Below are positions 1 through 9,343 of a stretch of DNA of 64,000 bases, piece after piece. How positions within the stretch are numbered: the first letter of the stretch is position 1; each line of letters starts with the position of its first letter. A program made the translations under genes and the position numbers. The notes below the pieces were generated by a model. That model was not told the DNA's origin and ran no database searches. It saw only the letters and a program-made list of their open reading frames with translations. Source of the DNA: JANQEU01 sp965242805. Its GTDB lineage: Bacteria > Bacteroidota > Bacteroidia > Cytophagales > Cyclobacteriaceae. The stretch lies in contig CBDETD010000002.1 of assembly GCA_965242805.1 (NCBI GenBank), positions 4,402,001 through 4,466,000 of the forward strand, read 5' to 3'.

Positions 1-1
1 C

Positions 2-1060
2 CTGGTAACCGAAGAAACAGCACTGATGGCATTCAAAAAGCATCTTCCTGCCGGTAAATGGATTGCTATTTTTATAATCATCGGTGTAGGATTTGGGCAA
101 TGGAACTCACTCATTGGAATATTGGGCATCACGTCCAATATTATTTTTGAAATACTATATCTCTACCTTCCTAGTCTGGCAGATCGGAAATATATAGTTG
201 TATTGATTATTGCGTTGTCGATAATCGGAATCATGTACTACCTCCTTTTGACAGGAGGTTATAGCCTGTTTGAAAAGGTCTTGGTGACCCTTGTTACGAT
301 CATGGGACTGTCCTTTTTCTTTACACTTTTCTTCGTATTTCCACTACCATCCGAGATTATTGCTGGCCTAGTCCCTAGAATTCCAAAAGTTCAGGGTGGA
401 AGCATGTTAGCTGCCGCCTTTGTCGGAACGACCATGGCAGCCGCAACTTTTCTTTCCAGACCATTATTCATTCAGGGTAAAGGGTGGACAAGAAAAGATC
501 TTGTGAGACAAAAACATGACTCAATTGTTGCAGCATGTCTTGTTTTCGTTATCAGTGGATCCATTATGGCTGTTGCTAGTGGAAGCTTATTTAAGGAAGG
601 GATTGTCATCAACAAGGTGGTGGACATGTCCCAAGCTTTAACACCATTAGCGGGTCGATTCGCTGTATCCATTTTCTTTTTTGGTACACTGAGTGCAGGA
701 TTGTCTTCCATTTTCCCATGTTTACTGATCGTCCCGATCATGCTTTCCGATTACCGTTCCGGAAAATTGGATACTTCGTCAAAACAGTTTAAAATCATAA
801 CCGGAATAGCTTCCATACTGGCACTGACAATCCCAGTTTTTAGTTTCAATCCAATTCAAGGTCAAATATTGACCCAGGTGTTTAATGTTTTTGTCCTTCC
901 TCTAGTGGTGATTGGATTTCTAGTATTAGCCAATCGGAAAGTGTTGGATCACCATCGTAATGGCTGGTTGTTAAATATGATACTGCTTACAGCATTCATA
1001 TTTTCAGTGATTATATCGTATAACGGGGTAATTGGAATCATCGACCTGCTGGGATCATGA
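2..1060 (+). CDS. Nramp-fold transporter, 5' end outside window
   Basis: The frame is open from base 2, and the residues before the first ATG at 26 (LVTEETAL) match the internal LVTGETAL of the transporter at 7203. The ATG is therefore internal and the true start lies upstream. About eight or nine membrane segments are visible. The protein aligns along its length with the 7203 product, an Nramp (SLC11) superfamily member. At the TM6 site where metal-transporting Nramp proteins carry MPH, this one reads GTTMAAAT, so the metal-binding Met and His are absent. It sits directly before a gluconokinase remnant (4-bp ATGA overlap) and the alginate lyases. The substrate is unknown; uptake of a uronate or other organic acid is inference. 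The fold is confident, the function is not. Confidence 0.75.
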   Translation: MVTEETALMAFKKHLPAGKWIAIFIIIGVGFGQWNSLIGILGITSNIIFEILYLYLPSLADRKYIVVLIIALSIIGIMYYLLLTGGYSLFEKVLVTLVTIMGLSFFFTLFFVFPLPSEIIAGLVPRIPKVQGGSMLAAAFVGTTMAAATFLSRPLFIQGKGWTRKDLVRQKHDSIVAACLVFVISGSIMAVASGSLFKEGIVINKVVDMSQALTPLAGRFAVSIFFFGTLSAGLSSIFPCLLIVPIMLSDYRSGKLDTSSKQFKIITGIASILALTIPVFSFNPIQGQILTQVFNVFVLPLVVIGFLVLANRKVLDHHRNGWLLNMILLTAFIFSVIISYNGVIGIIDLLGS

Positions 1061-1182
1061 TATTTATAGTTTGTGGAGTAGTTACTAGTGGCAAAACTAC
1101 AATTGGCAAACAATGGTCTTCACAAAATCAAATCCTGAATTACGAATGGCATTTTGACAATGGAGATTCTAAACACAAATAA
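1057..1182 (+). pseudogene. gluconokinase N-terminal remnant, 41 codons
   Basis: The ATG overlaps the stop of the preceding transporter gene (ATGA). The 41 residues begin MIFIVCGVVTSGKTTIGKQ, which resembles the P-loop start of GntK-type gluconokinases. The following stretch (YEWHFDNGD) loosely recalls the family's YDxDDFH segment. A stop then comes at 1180, and the DNA up to the PL6 gene shows none of the rest of the kinase, which is normally about 160-180 residues. I read this as the truncated relic of a kinase once translationally coupled to the transporter. A genuine 41-aa peptide is less likely because an isolated Walker A loop has no obvious use. Confidence 0.55.
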
Positions 1183-1200
1183 CATTAACAGATTTTCATC

Positions 1201-3507
1201 ATGAACAGATTATTTACGGTCGCAATTATCATTTTACTATTAGGTGGGTGTCAAAGCCGCTCCAATAAAAGTATGGTTGATGACATTGATCAATTGACCG
1301 ATGCGATCAGATCTTCAAGACCTGGTAATGAAATTGTGATGAAAAATGGTGTTTGGAAGGACGTTAAAATCCGATTTGTAGGTACAGGTACGGAATCCAA
1401 CCCAATTGTTTTAAGAGCTGAGACACCAGGAAAGGTGTTTATTGAAGGTGTTTCGGACCTGAAATTTGGAGGTGAGTATCTCAAGGTAAGCGGACTTCAT
1501 TTCAGAAACGGTTATACTCCATCCAACGCGGTAGTTGAGTTTCGTCTCAACTCTGATACACTTGCCAATAATTGCCGAATTACACAGTGTGTTATTGAAG
1601 ATTTCAATCAACCCAGTCGAGATAAGGCTGACCGTTGGGTTCAGTTTTGGGGCAGGCACAACCAAATGGATCGTTGCTATCTCGCAGGCAAGTCCAATCG
1701 CGGCCCAACTGTAAGGGTGGATATCCAAGGCAACGAAAGTATCCGAAATTTCCATCAGATTGTAAATAATCATTTTGGCACAAGGCTTCCAAAAGGTGGC
1801 CCAAGTGCAGAGACTATCCAACTGGGTGTTAGTTCCACGTCCATGTCTCCCAGCAACACATTGGTAGCAAACAACTTTTTTGAAGAGTGCAACGGAGAAG
1901 TAGAGGTTATTTCCAGTAAAACCAATTATAACGAATTCAGAAACAATGTCTTCTACAAATCGGAGGGCTCACTTGTTATGCGTCACGGTAATTATTGTAT
2001 TGTGGATGGCAATTACTTTATAGGTGACAAAACTTCCAATTATATGGGTGGTATCCGTATCATTAACACTGGCCATTGGGTGACAAATAATTATTTTATT
2101 AATCTGAAAGGGACTGAATTCAGAAGCCCACTTGCGATCATGAATGGTATACCTCGTTCCCCATTGAACAGATATAATCAGGTAACCGATGTTGTAGTTG
2201 CCCATAATACATGGATAAATTGCAAATCACCGTGGCAGCTAGGAGTAGGTTCGAATGTGAGCCAAAAAGATGTTCTTCCCCCGTCGGAGATAAGATCGGC
2301 CAGGCCTATAAGGACTCTCGTTGCTAACAATATAATTTTTAATAAGGAAGGAGATCCTAACCCAATCGTAACCCATGACGAGATAGATGGAATAGAATTC
2401 AGAAATAATCTAATTGACAACAATGGTCAGGATTTCAACGTCATAGACGGTTTGGAGGTGGCCTCATTAGAGTTTACAAAGTTGACAGAAGATATTCTGG
2501 CACCTTCGGAAAGCATTTCGGATTTTGAGCCATATGATGGATTTGATTTTGAAAATATTACGGAGGATCTGTTTGGATATACTCGATCACAACGAAACGT
2601 AGTTGGAGCGATCAATCAACCACAACCAACGGATCCGGGAATAATGGATAAGGGCAAATATGGCCCTGATTGGTATTCCATTGGGGAGCAACAACCTTCA
2701 GGTACTACTCTGCAAATTAAATCAGGGATCGATGATTTACGAGATGCCGTATCTGTAGCTGGTAATGGAGACATTATTGAGTTGGAGGGCATTTTTGAGA
2801 TCGATGAATCCCTGGCCATCAATAAGAGGATCACCGTGAAATCAAAGGGAGATTCAAAGGCAGAAATAGTCTACACCGGAACTTCGGGAACCCCGGCGTT
2901 TGAAATGCATCCAAAAGGAAGGTTGAACTTAGAGAACATTAAACTTAGCGGAATGGATAATCAATTGGCCTTTGCAAGCCTGATGGAAAATATGTCGAGT
3001 TCGTATGAACTGTCGGTTTCAGATTGTGAGATAAGTGGTTTTGATTACATCACGAAGGCCTACAAACAGTCGTTTGCTCAGGAAATTTCTTTTTCCAACT
3101 CGGTTTTAAGAGATAGTAAAAATGGGATTGAGCTATCGGCGGAAACCAATGATCGGGGCGATTATAATGCAGAAAAAGTTGTGATAGATAATTGTCAATT
3201 TCAAAATATAGATAGTAATGTGATCGACTATTACAGGGGGGGGTATGATGAGTCGACAGTAGGAGGAACACTGTTCGTCGTAAATAGCTCATTTACGAAT
3301 TGTGGAGGCTCTGAAGAAAATGGTATCCTGCTCAATACATACGGCATTATAAATGTGAACTTGGTCAATAACGTATTTAAGAACAATCCGGTTGAGCTGG
3401 TCGCAATGTTGTGGGGTGCAAAGAATAATAGACACTCCGGAAATGAGATTATTAACTCTGGTAAGATCGTGGTTGAGGAAAATCTAAGACTAAAATTGAT
3501 GTATTAG
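1201..3507 (+). CDS. PL6 alginate lyase, two beta-helix domains, lipoprotein
   Basis: This is predicted to cleave alginate by beta-elimination at the cell surface or in the periplasm. Residues 1-17 are a lipoprotein signal with lipobox LGGC. Residues about 30-430 form a parallel beta-helix of the chondroitinase-B/PL6 type, and a second beta-helix follows from about 510, as in the two-domain PL6 enzymes. The active-site segment reads EVEVISSKT and then SLVMRHGN, placing Lys240 and Arg261. Their 21-residue spacing equals that of the catalytic Lys/Arg pair of the characterised PL6 exolyase AlyGC (K220/R241, from memory). The 768-aa length also fits. The gene is followed after 107 bp by a second lyase. 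Choice among polyM, polyG and polyMG cannot be read from sequence. Confidence 0.92.
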   Translation: MNRLFTVAIIILLLGGCQSRSNKSMVDDIDQLTDAIRSSRPGNEIVMKNGVWKDVKIRFVGTGTESNPIVLRAETPGKVFIEGVSDLKFGGEYLKVSGLHFRNGYTPSNAVVEFRLNSDTLANNCRITQCVIEDFNQPSRDKADRWVQFWGRHNQMDRCYLAGKSNRGPTVRVDIQGNESIRNFHQIVNNHFGTRLPKGGPSAETIQLGVSSTSMSPSNTLVANNFFEECNGEVEVISSKTNYNEFRNNVFYKSEGSLVMRHGNYCIVDGNYFIGDKTSNYMGGIRIINTGHWVTNNYFINLKGTEFRSPLAIMNGIPRSPLNRYNQVTDVVVAHNTWINCKSPWQLGVGSNVSQKDVLPPSEIRSARPIRTLVANNIIFNKEGDPNPIVTHDEIDGIEFRNNLIDNNGQDFNVIDGLEVASLEFTKLTEDILAPSESISDFEPYDGFDFENITEDLFGYTRSQRNVVGAINQPQPTDPGIMDKGKYGPDWYSIGEQQPSGTTLQIKSGIDDLRDAVSVAGNGDIIELEGIFEIDESLAINKRITVKSKGDSKAEIVYTGTSGTPAFEMHPKGRLNLENIKLSGMDNQLAFASLMENMSSSYELSVSDCEISGFDYITKAYKQSFAQEISFSNSVLRDSKNGIELSAETNDRGDYNAEKVVIDNCQFQNIDSNVIDYYRGGYDESTVGGTLFVVNSSFTNCGGSEENGILLNTYGIINVNLVNNVFKNNPVELVAMLWGAKNNRHSGNEIINSGKIVVEENLRLKLMY

Positions 3508-3614
3508 TGAACTGATTTTGAATAGGATCAGGGCGAGTTTTTGTCGGTGGTATTAGAAGGGGAGATTAGAAAGTAATAGATGAATTAGTAAAATTTAAAC
3601 AAACCGATATAACA

Positions 3615-6017
3615 ATGAACAACTTCAAAGCAATACTTTGTGCTACCTGGTTTTTATTGATTCGGGCAGCTACTTCCCAAGTGGCATTTCCTTCCTATCA
3701 ACCCGAAGATGGGAACTTCAATAGACCTTTACCAGGACAGAAGGTAGATATATCTCCCCCTGGATTTTGTTGGTGGAGAGCTGCTCCAAGAGGGGAGGTA
3801 AGCTATCGGTTGCGGATCGAAACGGCAACTGGAGAATCAGTTTATCAATCAGGTGTTCTAAATGACCCAGTTCATGTTCCCGATGTAGTGTTACGTCCCG
3901 GGGATTATCAATGGTACGTTGACGCCTTGGATGTTGAAAGAAAAACGATAACGACGCGACCCTCTCAGAAATTTTCAATAGAAGAAAATGCATTTGAGTT
4001 GCCATGGATGGAACCGAAAGAACTATTAAGCCGTGTACCGCAGCAACATCCTCGTTTACTATTTCCAAAAGCCAAGCTTCAGGAAATACGTGCATCTCTT
4101 ACGGACTCACGAAAGATGGCGTACGAAGATCTGCGAAATGTGGCAGATGAGGCGCTAAAACTAGGACTGATGATCAAGCCCGATTTCGACAAATTTGACA
4201 GAGAATCGGAATATCCGGCAAGAAGGACTGCATACAGGGCCTCTTACCATGAGTTTACCCGCATTTACAATCGGGGCATGATTCCACTGGCGTTGATGTA
4301 TCAGTTAAGTGGTGAAGAAAAATACGGTCAGGCGGCAAAAAAGCATTTACTAAATGTGTTGGACTGGGAATTGGATGGTGTTGCTTCCCTTGAACAAAGT
4401 TTTGATGAGATTGGATTGCGGATTGCACGAACTGCCGCACAAGGTTATGACTGGTTATATGATCTTCTGACAGAGAGTGAGCGAGATGTGGTTAAACAAA
4501 TGCTCATCGCACGGGGGGATCAAATGCTTGCCCGATTAGAGAGGAGAGACTTTCTACACAAATCGGCCTATAGTCACGATGGACGATTGCCTGGCTATTT
4601 GGTAGAATTTTCAATTGCGTTAGCTGAAGAAGAACGAGCAGAAGTATGGATGAATTATGCTATGAGGGCATTGATGACGGTATTCCCTCATTGGGGTGGT
4701 AAAGATGGTGGCTGGGCTGAAGGGATCAATTATGTGCTGTCATATAATGATAGGTTCATAACTCCTCTACAATCCCTCTATGAAGTAACCGGTTTTGACC
4801 TATGGAATATGTCCTATTTCAGGAACATGCGTAATTTCTTGATGTATTGTGTATCACCCATTGGAGAAATTACCCCCTTTGGAGATGCTGAGCACAATTC
4901 TGTAAGAGGGAGAGCAAGAGACATCTATTCAATTTTGCAATTCCATTCACTACGGTACCAGGATTCGGCAACAAGGTGGTGGATCGAGCAATTGGAACAT
5001 GTAGAAAGCGAACGGGAAAGTTCTGCACGTTTTGGAGCGATGAATCGAATTATTTTAGAGGATAACCTCGAACCAATCCAGCCAAAATCCATAGAATCGG
5101 ATAAAGTATTTGAAGGCGTAGGATGGGCTGCACTACATTCAGATATTTTAGATCCTGAAGATGATCTGATGATTTTATTCAAAAGTTCCCCTTATGGATC
5201 GGTTAGCCATAGTCACGCTGATCAAAACAGTTTTGCTATCATGAAAGGAGGGAAAGCGTTATCAAATCCCAGTGGAGCCAGATACCCACAACATGAATCT
5301 CCATTTCATTTTCAGTATACCAATCTTACGCTGGCTCATAATGCCTTGTTGATCAATGGAGAAGGACAGATAGATAGGAGTGCCTCGGCAAATGGAAGTA
5401 TTGTGGGTTTTCAAAGCACACCACATCTTGGGTATGTTGCAGGTGATGCACAAAAGTGTTATGGAAATAAACTGAATAAATACAATCGACATATGGTAAT
5501 GATTCGTCCTTCGGTTATCATCATAATTGATGACCTGTCAGGACCGGATCCATTTAGTGTAGATTGGCTAATGCATAGTCGTGAGGAGATTATTTTTGAT
5601 GAGGACGATCAATCCCTACTGAATACTCGATTTGAAGAAGCAATGAAGACGCAAATCTTTACTCCTGGTGGGTTTGATTTTTCTGTTACCAATGTATGGC
5701 CCATTGACCCAAAGCAGGACTATCCGATGGTCACCGCTGAACCACCAGCAAATGAATGGCATTTCTCTGCGACAACAAGGAAGGAGGTTTCTGAACGTAG
5801 AATTGTTTCAGTGATGTCAATTGGACGGGAAGATCAATATCCCGATTTTGATATTTCATTGGAAAACGGATTGGTTCGTTTAAGTGGGAATTTGGACGAA
5901 GGCGAATGGGAGGGAACCATCAATATCGATCTCTCAAAGAACAATATGCAAACGCTGATGGAACTGGAGTATACCCAAACCAGTGGGGTAAAAGAAAAAA
6001 TCATTATTTCCAATTGA
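3615..6017 (+). CDS. heparinase II/III-fold polysaccharide lyase (DUF4962), probable oligoalginate lyase
   Basis: An 800-aa secreted protein with an N-terminal signal peptide (cleavage likely near ATSQ, residue 22). A beta-sandwich DUF4962-type segment follows at about 25-120, then an (alpha/alpha) toroid with the motif GGWAEGINY, and a C-terminal beta-sandwich of the heparinase II/III type. The segment SHSHADQNSF holds His532, His534 and Asp536, the metal-binding signature of this fold. Length and layout resemble PL15 and PL39 alginate lyases more than PL17, but the family cannot be settled by eye. Its place between PL6 and PL7 genes supports action on alginate oligomers, probably releasing unsaturated monomers in the periplasm. 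The toroid fold is confident, alginate specificity moderately so. Confidence 0.8.
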   Translation: MNNFKAILCATWFLLIRAATSQVAFPSYQPEDGNFNRPLPGQKVDISPPGFCWWRAAPRGEVSYRLRIETATGESVYQSGVLNDPVHVPDVVLRPGDYQWYVDALDVERKTITTRPSQKFSIEENAFELPWMEPKELLSRVPQQHPRLLFPKAKLQEIRASLTDSRKMAYEDLRNVADEALKLGLMIKPDFDKFDRESEYPARRTAYRASYHEFTRIYNRGMIPLALMYQLSGEEKYGQAAKKHLLNVLDWELDGVASLEQSFDEIGLRIARTAAQGYDWLYDLLTESERDVVKQMLIARGDQMLARLERRDFLHKSAYSHDGRLPGYLVEFSIALAEEERAEVWMNYAMRALMTVFPHWGGKDGGWAEGINYVLSYNDRFITPLQSLYEVTGFDLWNMSYFRNMRNFLMYCVSPIGEITPFGDAEHNSVRGRARDIYSILQFHSLRYQDSATRWWIEQLEHVESERESSARFGAMNRIILEDNLEPIQPKSIESDKVFEGVGWAALHSDILDPEDDLMILFKSSPYGSVSHSHADQNSFAIMKGGKALSNPSGARYPQHESPFHFQYTNLTLAHNALLINGEGQIDRSASANGSIVGFQSTPHLGYVAGDAQKCYGNKLNKYNRHMVMIRPSVIIIIDDLSGPDPFSVDWLMHSREEIIFDEDDQSLLNTRFEEAMKTQIFTPGGFDFSVTNVWPIDPKQDYPMVTAEPPANEWHFSATTRKEVSERRIVSVMSIGREDQYPDFDISLENGLVRLSGNLDEGEWEGTINIDLSKNNMQTLMELEYTQTSGVKEKIIISN

Positions 6018-6089
6018 AATAAGGTTAGAAAATTACCAAGGACCCTATTCTAGATTTGCACCAAAAACACTCAATTAAATTGTAACAAG

Positions 6090-7181
6090 ATGAACAAAGT
6101 TTGTAATCCAGCTTTTTGCCAATTGTCTGCCCCGTTAATAGCAATAGTTTTATTTCTGTTTTGTTGCACTAATCCCACTTCTGACCAAGGATCTAAACCC
6201 GATGTTCAAGCCTCAACATCATCGATTATTGATGACAGTGTAGCAAGATATCCAAGCGATATACTGCCTTTTTTAGACGAATGGAGCATCACCTTAGGGG
6301 ATGGTTCAAATATTAAGAAACTGAATAATTATGATCATGAAGATTATTTCTATCACATAAATGATGGTACGGATTGGGTAGTTTATAAAACACCTAATTC
6401 AGGTGTTACAACTCCTAATTCGAATAATACCAGATCGGAATTGGGTCACTTATCGAGATGGACACCTGAAACAGGCGGCAAATTGACAGGTAAGTTAAAG
6501 GTAATGCATGTGTCTACCACAGGCGATGCAAGAGTTGCCGCGTCCTACTCAGTTGTCATCGGACAAATTCATAGTGCAGAGGGGCATAAAAACGAACCCT
6601 TGAAGATCTTTTATAAAAAATTCCCAGGTCATACAAAAGGATCAGTTTTTTGGAATTATGAAATTAATACGGAAGGTGATAATTCGGAAAGATGGGATTT
6701 TTCTACAGCTGTTTGGGGCTATGATATGTCAGCTATTGGATCGGATCCTACAACATATCCTGAGGAACCAGATAATGGTATTGAACTGGGGGAGGAGTTT
6801 AGTTATGAGGTAAATGTGTACAAAGGTGTCATGTACCTTACATTTAAGTGTGAGGGACGTCCTAATAAACAATTCACAAAGAGCTTGATATCTTCTGAGT
6901 ACACGGAATCTGCGGATATTCCTCAACAAATATTGACTTTGTATGCATTGATAGGAAGGGATGGAACGGAAAGACCAAATGCTTATGCCGGTGAATTGCA
7001 ATTTTTCAAACAAGGTGCGTACAATCAAACCAATGGAAAAGATCCTGTGGAAAACATGGTTTGGAGTACCGGTTCAGAGACTTACAATGGGAATCTGGTC
7101 CAACAGTATTTAAATGGGAGTTATGCGGAAGTGTGGTTTAGAGAGGCAACAGTTGGTCCCGGATTGGCACCAAACCTTTAA
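6090..7181 (+). CDS. PL7 alginate lyase, lipoprotein
   Basis: A 363-aa lyase with a lipoprotein signal (hydrophobic stretch then FLFCC, Cys near residue 27) and a single jelly-roll domain of the alginate lyase 2 type. All three family motifs are present: RSELGH from Arg115, QIH at Gln159-His161, and FFKQGAYNQ with the catalytic Tyr311. The QIH form is usually associated with polyG or mixed activity, but specificity is not certain. It probably acts as the surface endolyase that makes oligomers for the two larger lyases. It is third in the + strand lyase series, 72 bp after the heparinase-fold gene and 21 bp before the second transporter, so co-transcription is likely. Confidence 0.92.
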   Translation: MNKVCNPAFCQLSAPLIAIVLFLFCCTNPTSDQGSKPDVQASTSSIIDDSVARYPSDILPFLDEWSITLGDGSNIKKLNNYDHEDYFYHINDGTDWVVYKTPNSGVTTPNSNNTRSELGHLSRWTPETGGKLTGKLKVMHVSTTGDARVAASYSVVIGQIHSAEGHKNEPLKIFYKKFPGHTKGSVFWNYEINTEGDNSERWDFSTAVWGYDMSAIGSDPTTYPEEPDNGIELGEEFSYEVNVYKGVMYLTFKCEGRPNKQFTKSLISSEYTESADIPQQILTLYALIGRDGTERPNAYAGELQFFKQGAYNQTNGKDPVENMVWSTGSETYNGNLVQQYLNGSYAEVWFREATVGPGLAPNL

Positions 7182-7202
7182 CAGAGAAACTGTCATGCGG
7201 AT

Positions 7203-8468
7203 TTGAATATTTTCTGGAATACATACAGAAAGTTGTTAAAAGTACTGGCGTTATTTCTTCCAGGTATATTCCTCCTTGGATTCAATATTGGAACAGGCTC
7301 AGTGACTGCAATGGCCAAAGCGGGGGCTACCTATGGGATGTCTCTTTTATGGACAATTGTAATGTCTTGTTTGGCTACCTATTTTATGATCAATGTTTAT
7401 GGTAGATATACATTGGTGACAGGAGAAACAGCACTCTATGCATTCAGAAAGCACATCCATCCGGTTATGGGAGTATTTTTTATTCTTGCTTTGACAGCAG
7501 GGGTGATGGGAAGCGTAATGGGTGTAATGGGTATAATCGCGGATATAAGTCATGTTTGGTCGACATCATTTGTGGATGGAGGCATACCATCGATTTATTT
7601 TGCAACGCTCTTCATTGCACTTGTATATTTTATTTTTTGGAACGGAAGGACGCAATTTTTTGAAAGGGCATTGGCGGTGATTGTGGCCATTATGTCCTCA
7701 TGTTTTATTATTAATTTTTTTATTTTGACTCCACCGTTTACTGATGTCATCCTAGGAATTATTCCAAATATCCCAGGAACTCTGGTAAACGAAATGGAGA
7801 GCCCCTTGCTGGTCATTGCATCTCTAATCGGTACCACCGTATTTTCTGGGCTTTTTATTATTCGTACAACGTTGGTGAAAGAAGCCGGATGGGGTGTTGA
7901 GAAAATCAGGGAACAAAGAAATGATGCGCTAGTTTCTGTTGCACTGATGTTTGTGATCAGTGCTTCGATAATGGCATCTGCGGCGGGTACTCTTTATGTT
8001 TCCGGAATTAGTCTTTCCAAGGCATCTCAGATGATTGAGCTTTTGGAACCATTGGCAGGTCCATTGGCGACATCAATATTTGCTGTGGGCATTATTTCTG
8101 CTGGTGTTTCTTCCCAGTTTCCCAATGTATTGATGTTGCCATGGCTACTATGTGACTACAACAATAGTAAACGCGATATGAAACTTCCGAAATATCGCAT
8201 TGTGGTACTTGGAATATCGCTTCTTGGATTGGTAGTGCCCATTTTTGACGCTCCTCCAATATTTGTGATGATTGTATCGCAAGCTTTCAATTCTGTTATT
8301 TTGCCGATAACCGTTGTCTGTATTATGTACCTCTCCAATCGAAGAGATATAATGAGGGAACATACTATTTCAATAACCGGAAATGTTATTCTCTCCGCCA
8401 TTCTTCTCTTTTCAATCTTCACTTCGATTACAGGAATAAAGGGGGCACTGTACTTAATCAATAGCTGA
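7203..8468 (+). CDS. Nramp-fold transporter lacking metal-binding motifs
   Basis: A 421-aa integral membrane protein of about 11 segments. TTG at 7203 is taken as start because no in-frame ATG lies between the previous stop and TM1. The TM1 region reads FNIGTGSVTAMAKAGATYG, so GTGS (residues 30-33) replaces the metal-binding DPGN. The TM6 region reads GTTVFSGLF, so Phe214-Gly216 replaces MPH. The rest of the fold, including the KAGATYG and SLLW segments after TM1, is clearly Nramp-like. Two copies flank the alginate lyases, suggesting import of an alginate breakdown product or of a counter-ion needed for it; that is inference. The 3' end overlaps the convergent gene by 15 bp. Confidence 0.85.
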   Translation: MNIFWNTYRKLLKVLALFLPGIFLLGFNIGTGSVTAMAKAGATYGMSLLWTIVMSCLATYFMINVYGRYTLVTGETALYAFRKHIHPVMGVFFILALTAGVMGSVMGVMGIIADISHVWSTSFVDGGIPSIYFATLFIALVYFIFWNGRTQFFERALAVIVAIMSSCFIINFFILTPPFTDVILGIIPNIPGTLVNEMESPLLVIASLIGTTVFSGLFIIRTTLVKEAGWGVEKIREQRNDALVSVALMFVISASIMASAAGTLYVSGISLSKASQMIELLEPLAGPLATSIFAVGIISAGVSSQFPNVLMLPWLLCDYNNSKRDMKLPKYRIVVLGISLLGLVVPIFDAPPIFVMIVSQAFNSVILPITVVCIMYLSNRRDIMREHTISITGNVILSAILLFSIFTSITGIKGALYLINS

Positions 8469-9326
8469 GGAGATCATTTGGCCCAGACCTTCAATGTTAC
8501 GTTCAAGGACGAGTTGCACATCTTCGTTTTCAATATGACCAAGAATTCCCCATGGACCCGAATAACCATTTTCCATTAATCGATTAATCATTTCAATTTC
8601 ATTGTCACCCTGACCAATAGTGAGAATTTTTGGCCCGTCCTTTCTAACACCATTCAAATTGACTCCGGATAAATAGGGGGTCATGATTTTTGCTATTTCA
8701 TCAAAGTTATCAAGGTCTTTTTGAGAATGATGGAAGTTATATACAATGGTCATGGGATATTCAGGAAGCGCATCAATGATTTGGATTTGATTTTGTACAT
8801 CACGAAACCAACCACTGTGACTGTATAATGCGACATCACATCCGATCTGATAAGCTTTTTCATTTATAAACTTCACTAGTGCAACAGCTTCTTTGAGTGA
8901 TTCGTCTTGGGCCTGATCGCTAAAGAAATTTGGACTCAAACCCAACCAAAGAGTTGTTTTCAGTTCAATTTCTTCCAGAATTTCAAACATCCTCTCATTA
9001 CCTGGACTTAATTGGTCCAAACTATCCCGCTTGGCATTAAGCCAAAGCCAAACAGAAATTACTTCAATTCCATTTTCCATAGCAAGGGTCAACTCCTCTT
9101 CCATGTCCTCCAAATGCCGATCACGCCAGTCATAAGCGTAATTTGTGAAACCCATTTCATTAAGTAATCGGATCCGTTCTTTTGGAGTCCGTTCCAAGGA
9201 ATCATAGGTCACAATGCACCAGGGGTATAGATTTGTTAGCTCCTGTTTAGAATGGCCATTGTTGTTACAAGATGTACCAAAAATGAGGAGTATTAGCGGA
9301 ACAACATTTAGGATGAATCTTGTCAT
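8454..9326 (-). CDS. sugar-phosphate isomerase/epimerase-like TIM-barrel lipoprotein
   Basis: ATG at 9326 is preferred over an upstream TTG at 9347 because it places a clean lipoprotein signal (MTRFILNVV..., lipobox GTSC) at the N-terminus. The mature part looks like an AP-endonuclease-2 type TIM barrel: RIRLLNEMGFTNYAYDWRD, a GIEVISVWLWL strand and a C-terminal WGILGHIENEDV. In this family the barrel isomerises or epimerises sugars or keto acids, often with a divalent metal. Membrane anchoring outside the cytoplasm is seen in several Bacteroidota paralogs. It lies 17 bp after the Gfo/Idh gene and appears to share its operon. The substrate is unknown; a link to uronate processing rests on position only. 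Confidence 0.65.
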   Translation of the reverse strand: MTRFILNVVPLILLIFGTSCNNNGHSKQELTNLYPWCIVTYDSLERTPKERIRLLNEMGFTNYAYDWRDRHLEDMEEELTLAMENGIEVISVWLWLNAKRDSLDQLSPGNERMFEILEEIELKTTLWLGLSPNFFSDQAQDESLKEAVALVKFINEKAYQIGCDVALYSHSGWFRDVQNQIQIIDALPEYPMTIVYNFHHSQKDLDNFDEIAKIMTPYLSGVNLNGVRKDGPKILTIGQGDNEIEMINRLMENGYSGPWGILGHIENEDVQLVLERNIEGLGQMISSAID

Positions 9327-9343
9327 ACAAGTTTGTTTCAAAG

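Noticed and set aside
26..28. ATG at 26 as the start of the first transporter
   Set aside because: Upstream codons from base 2 match the internal sequence of the paralog at 7203, so the gene begins before the window.
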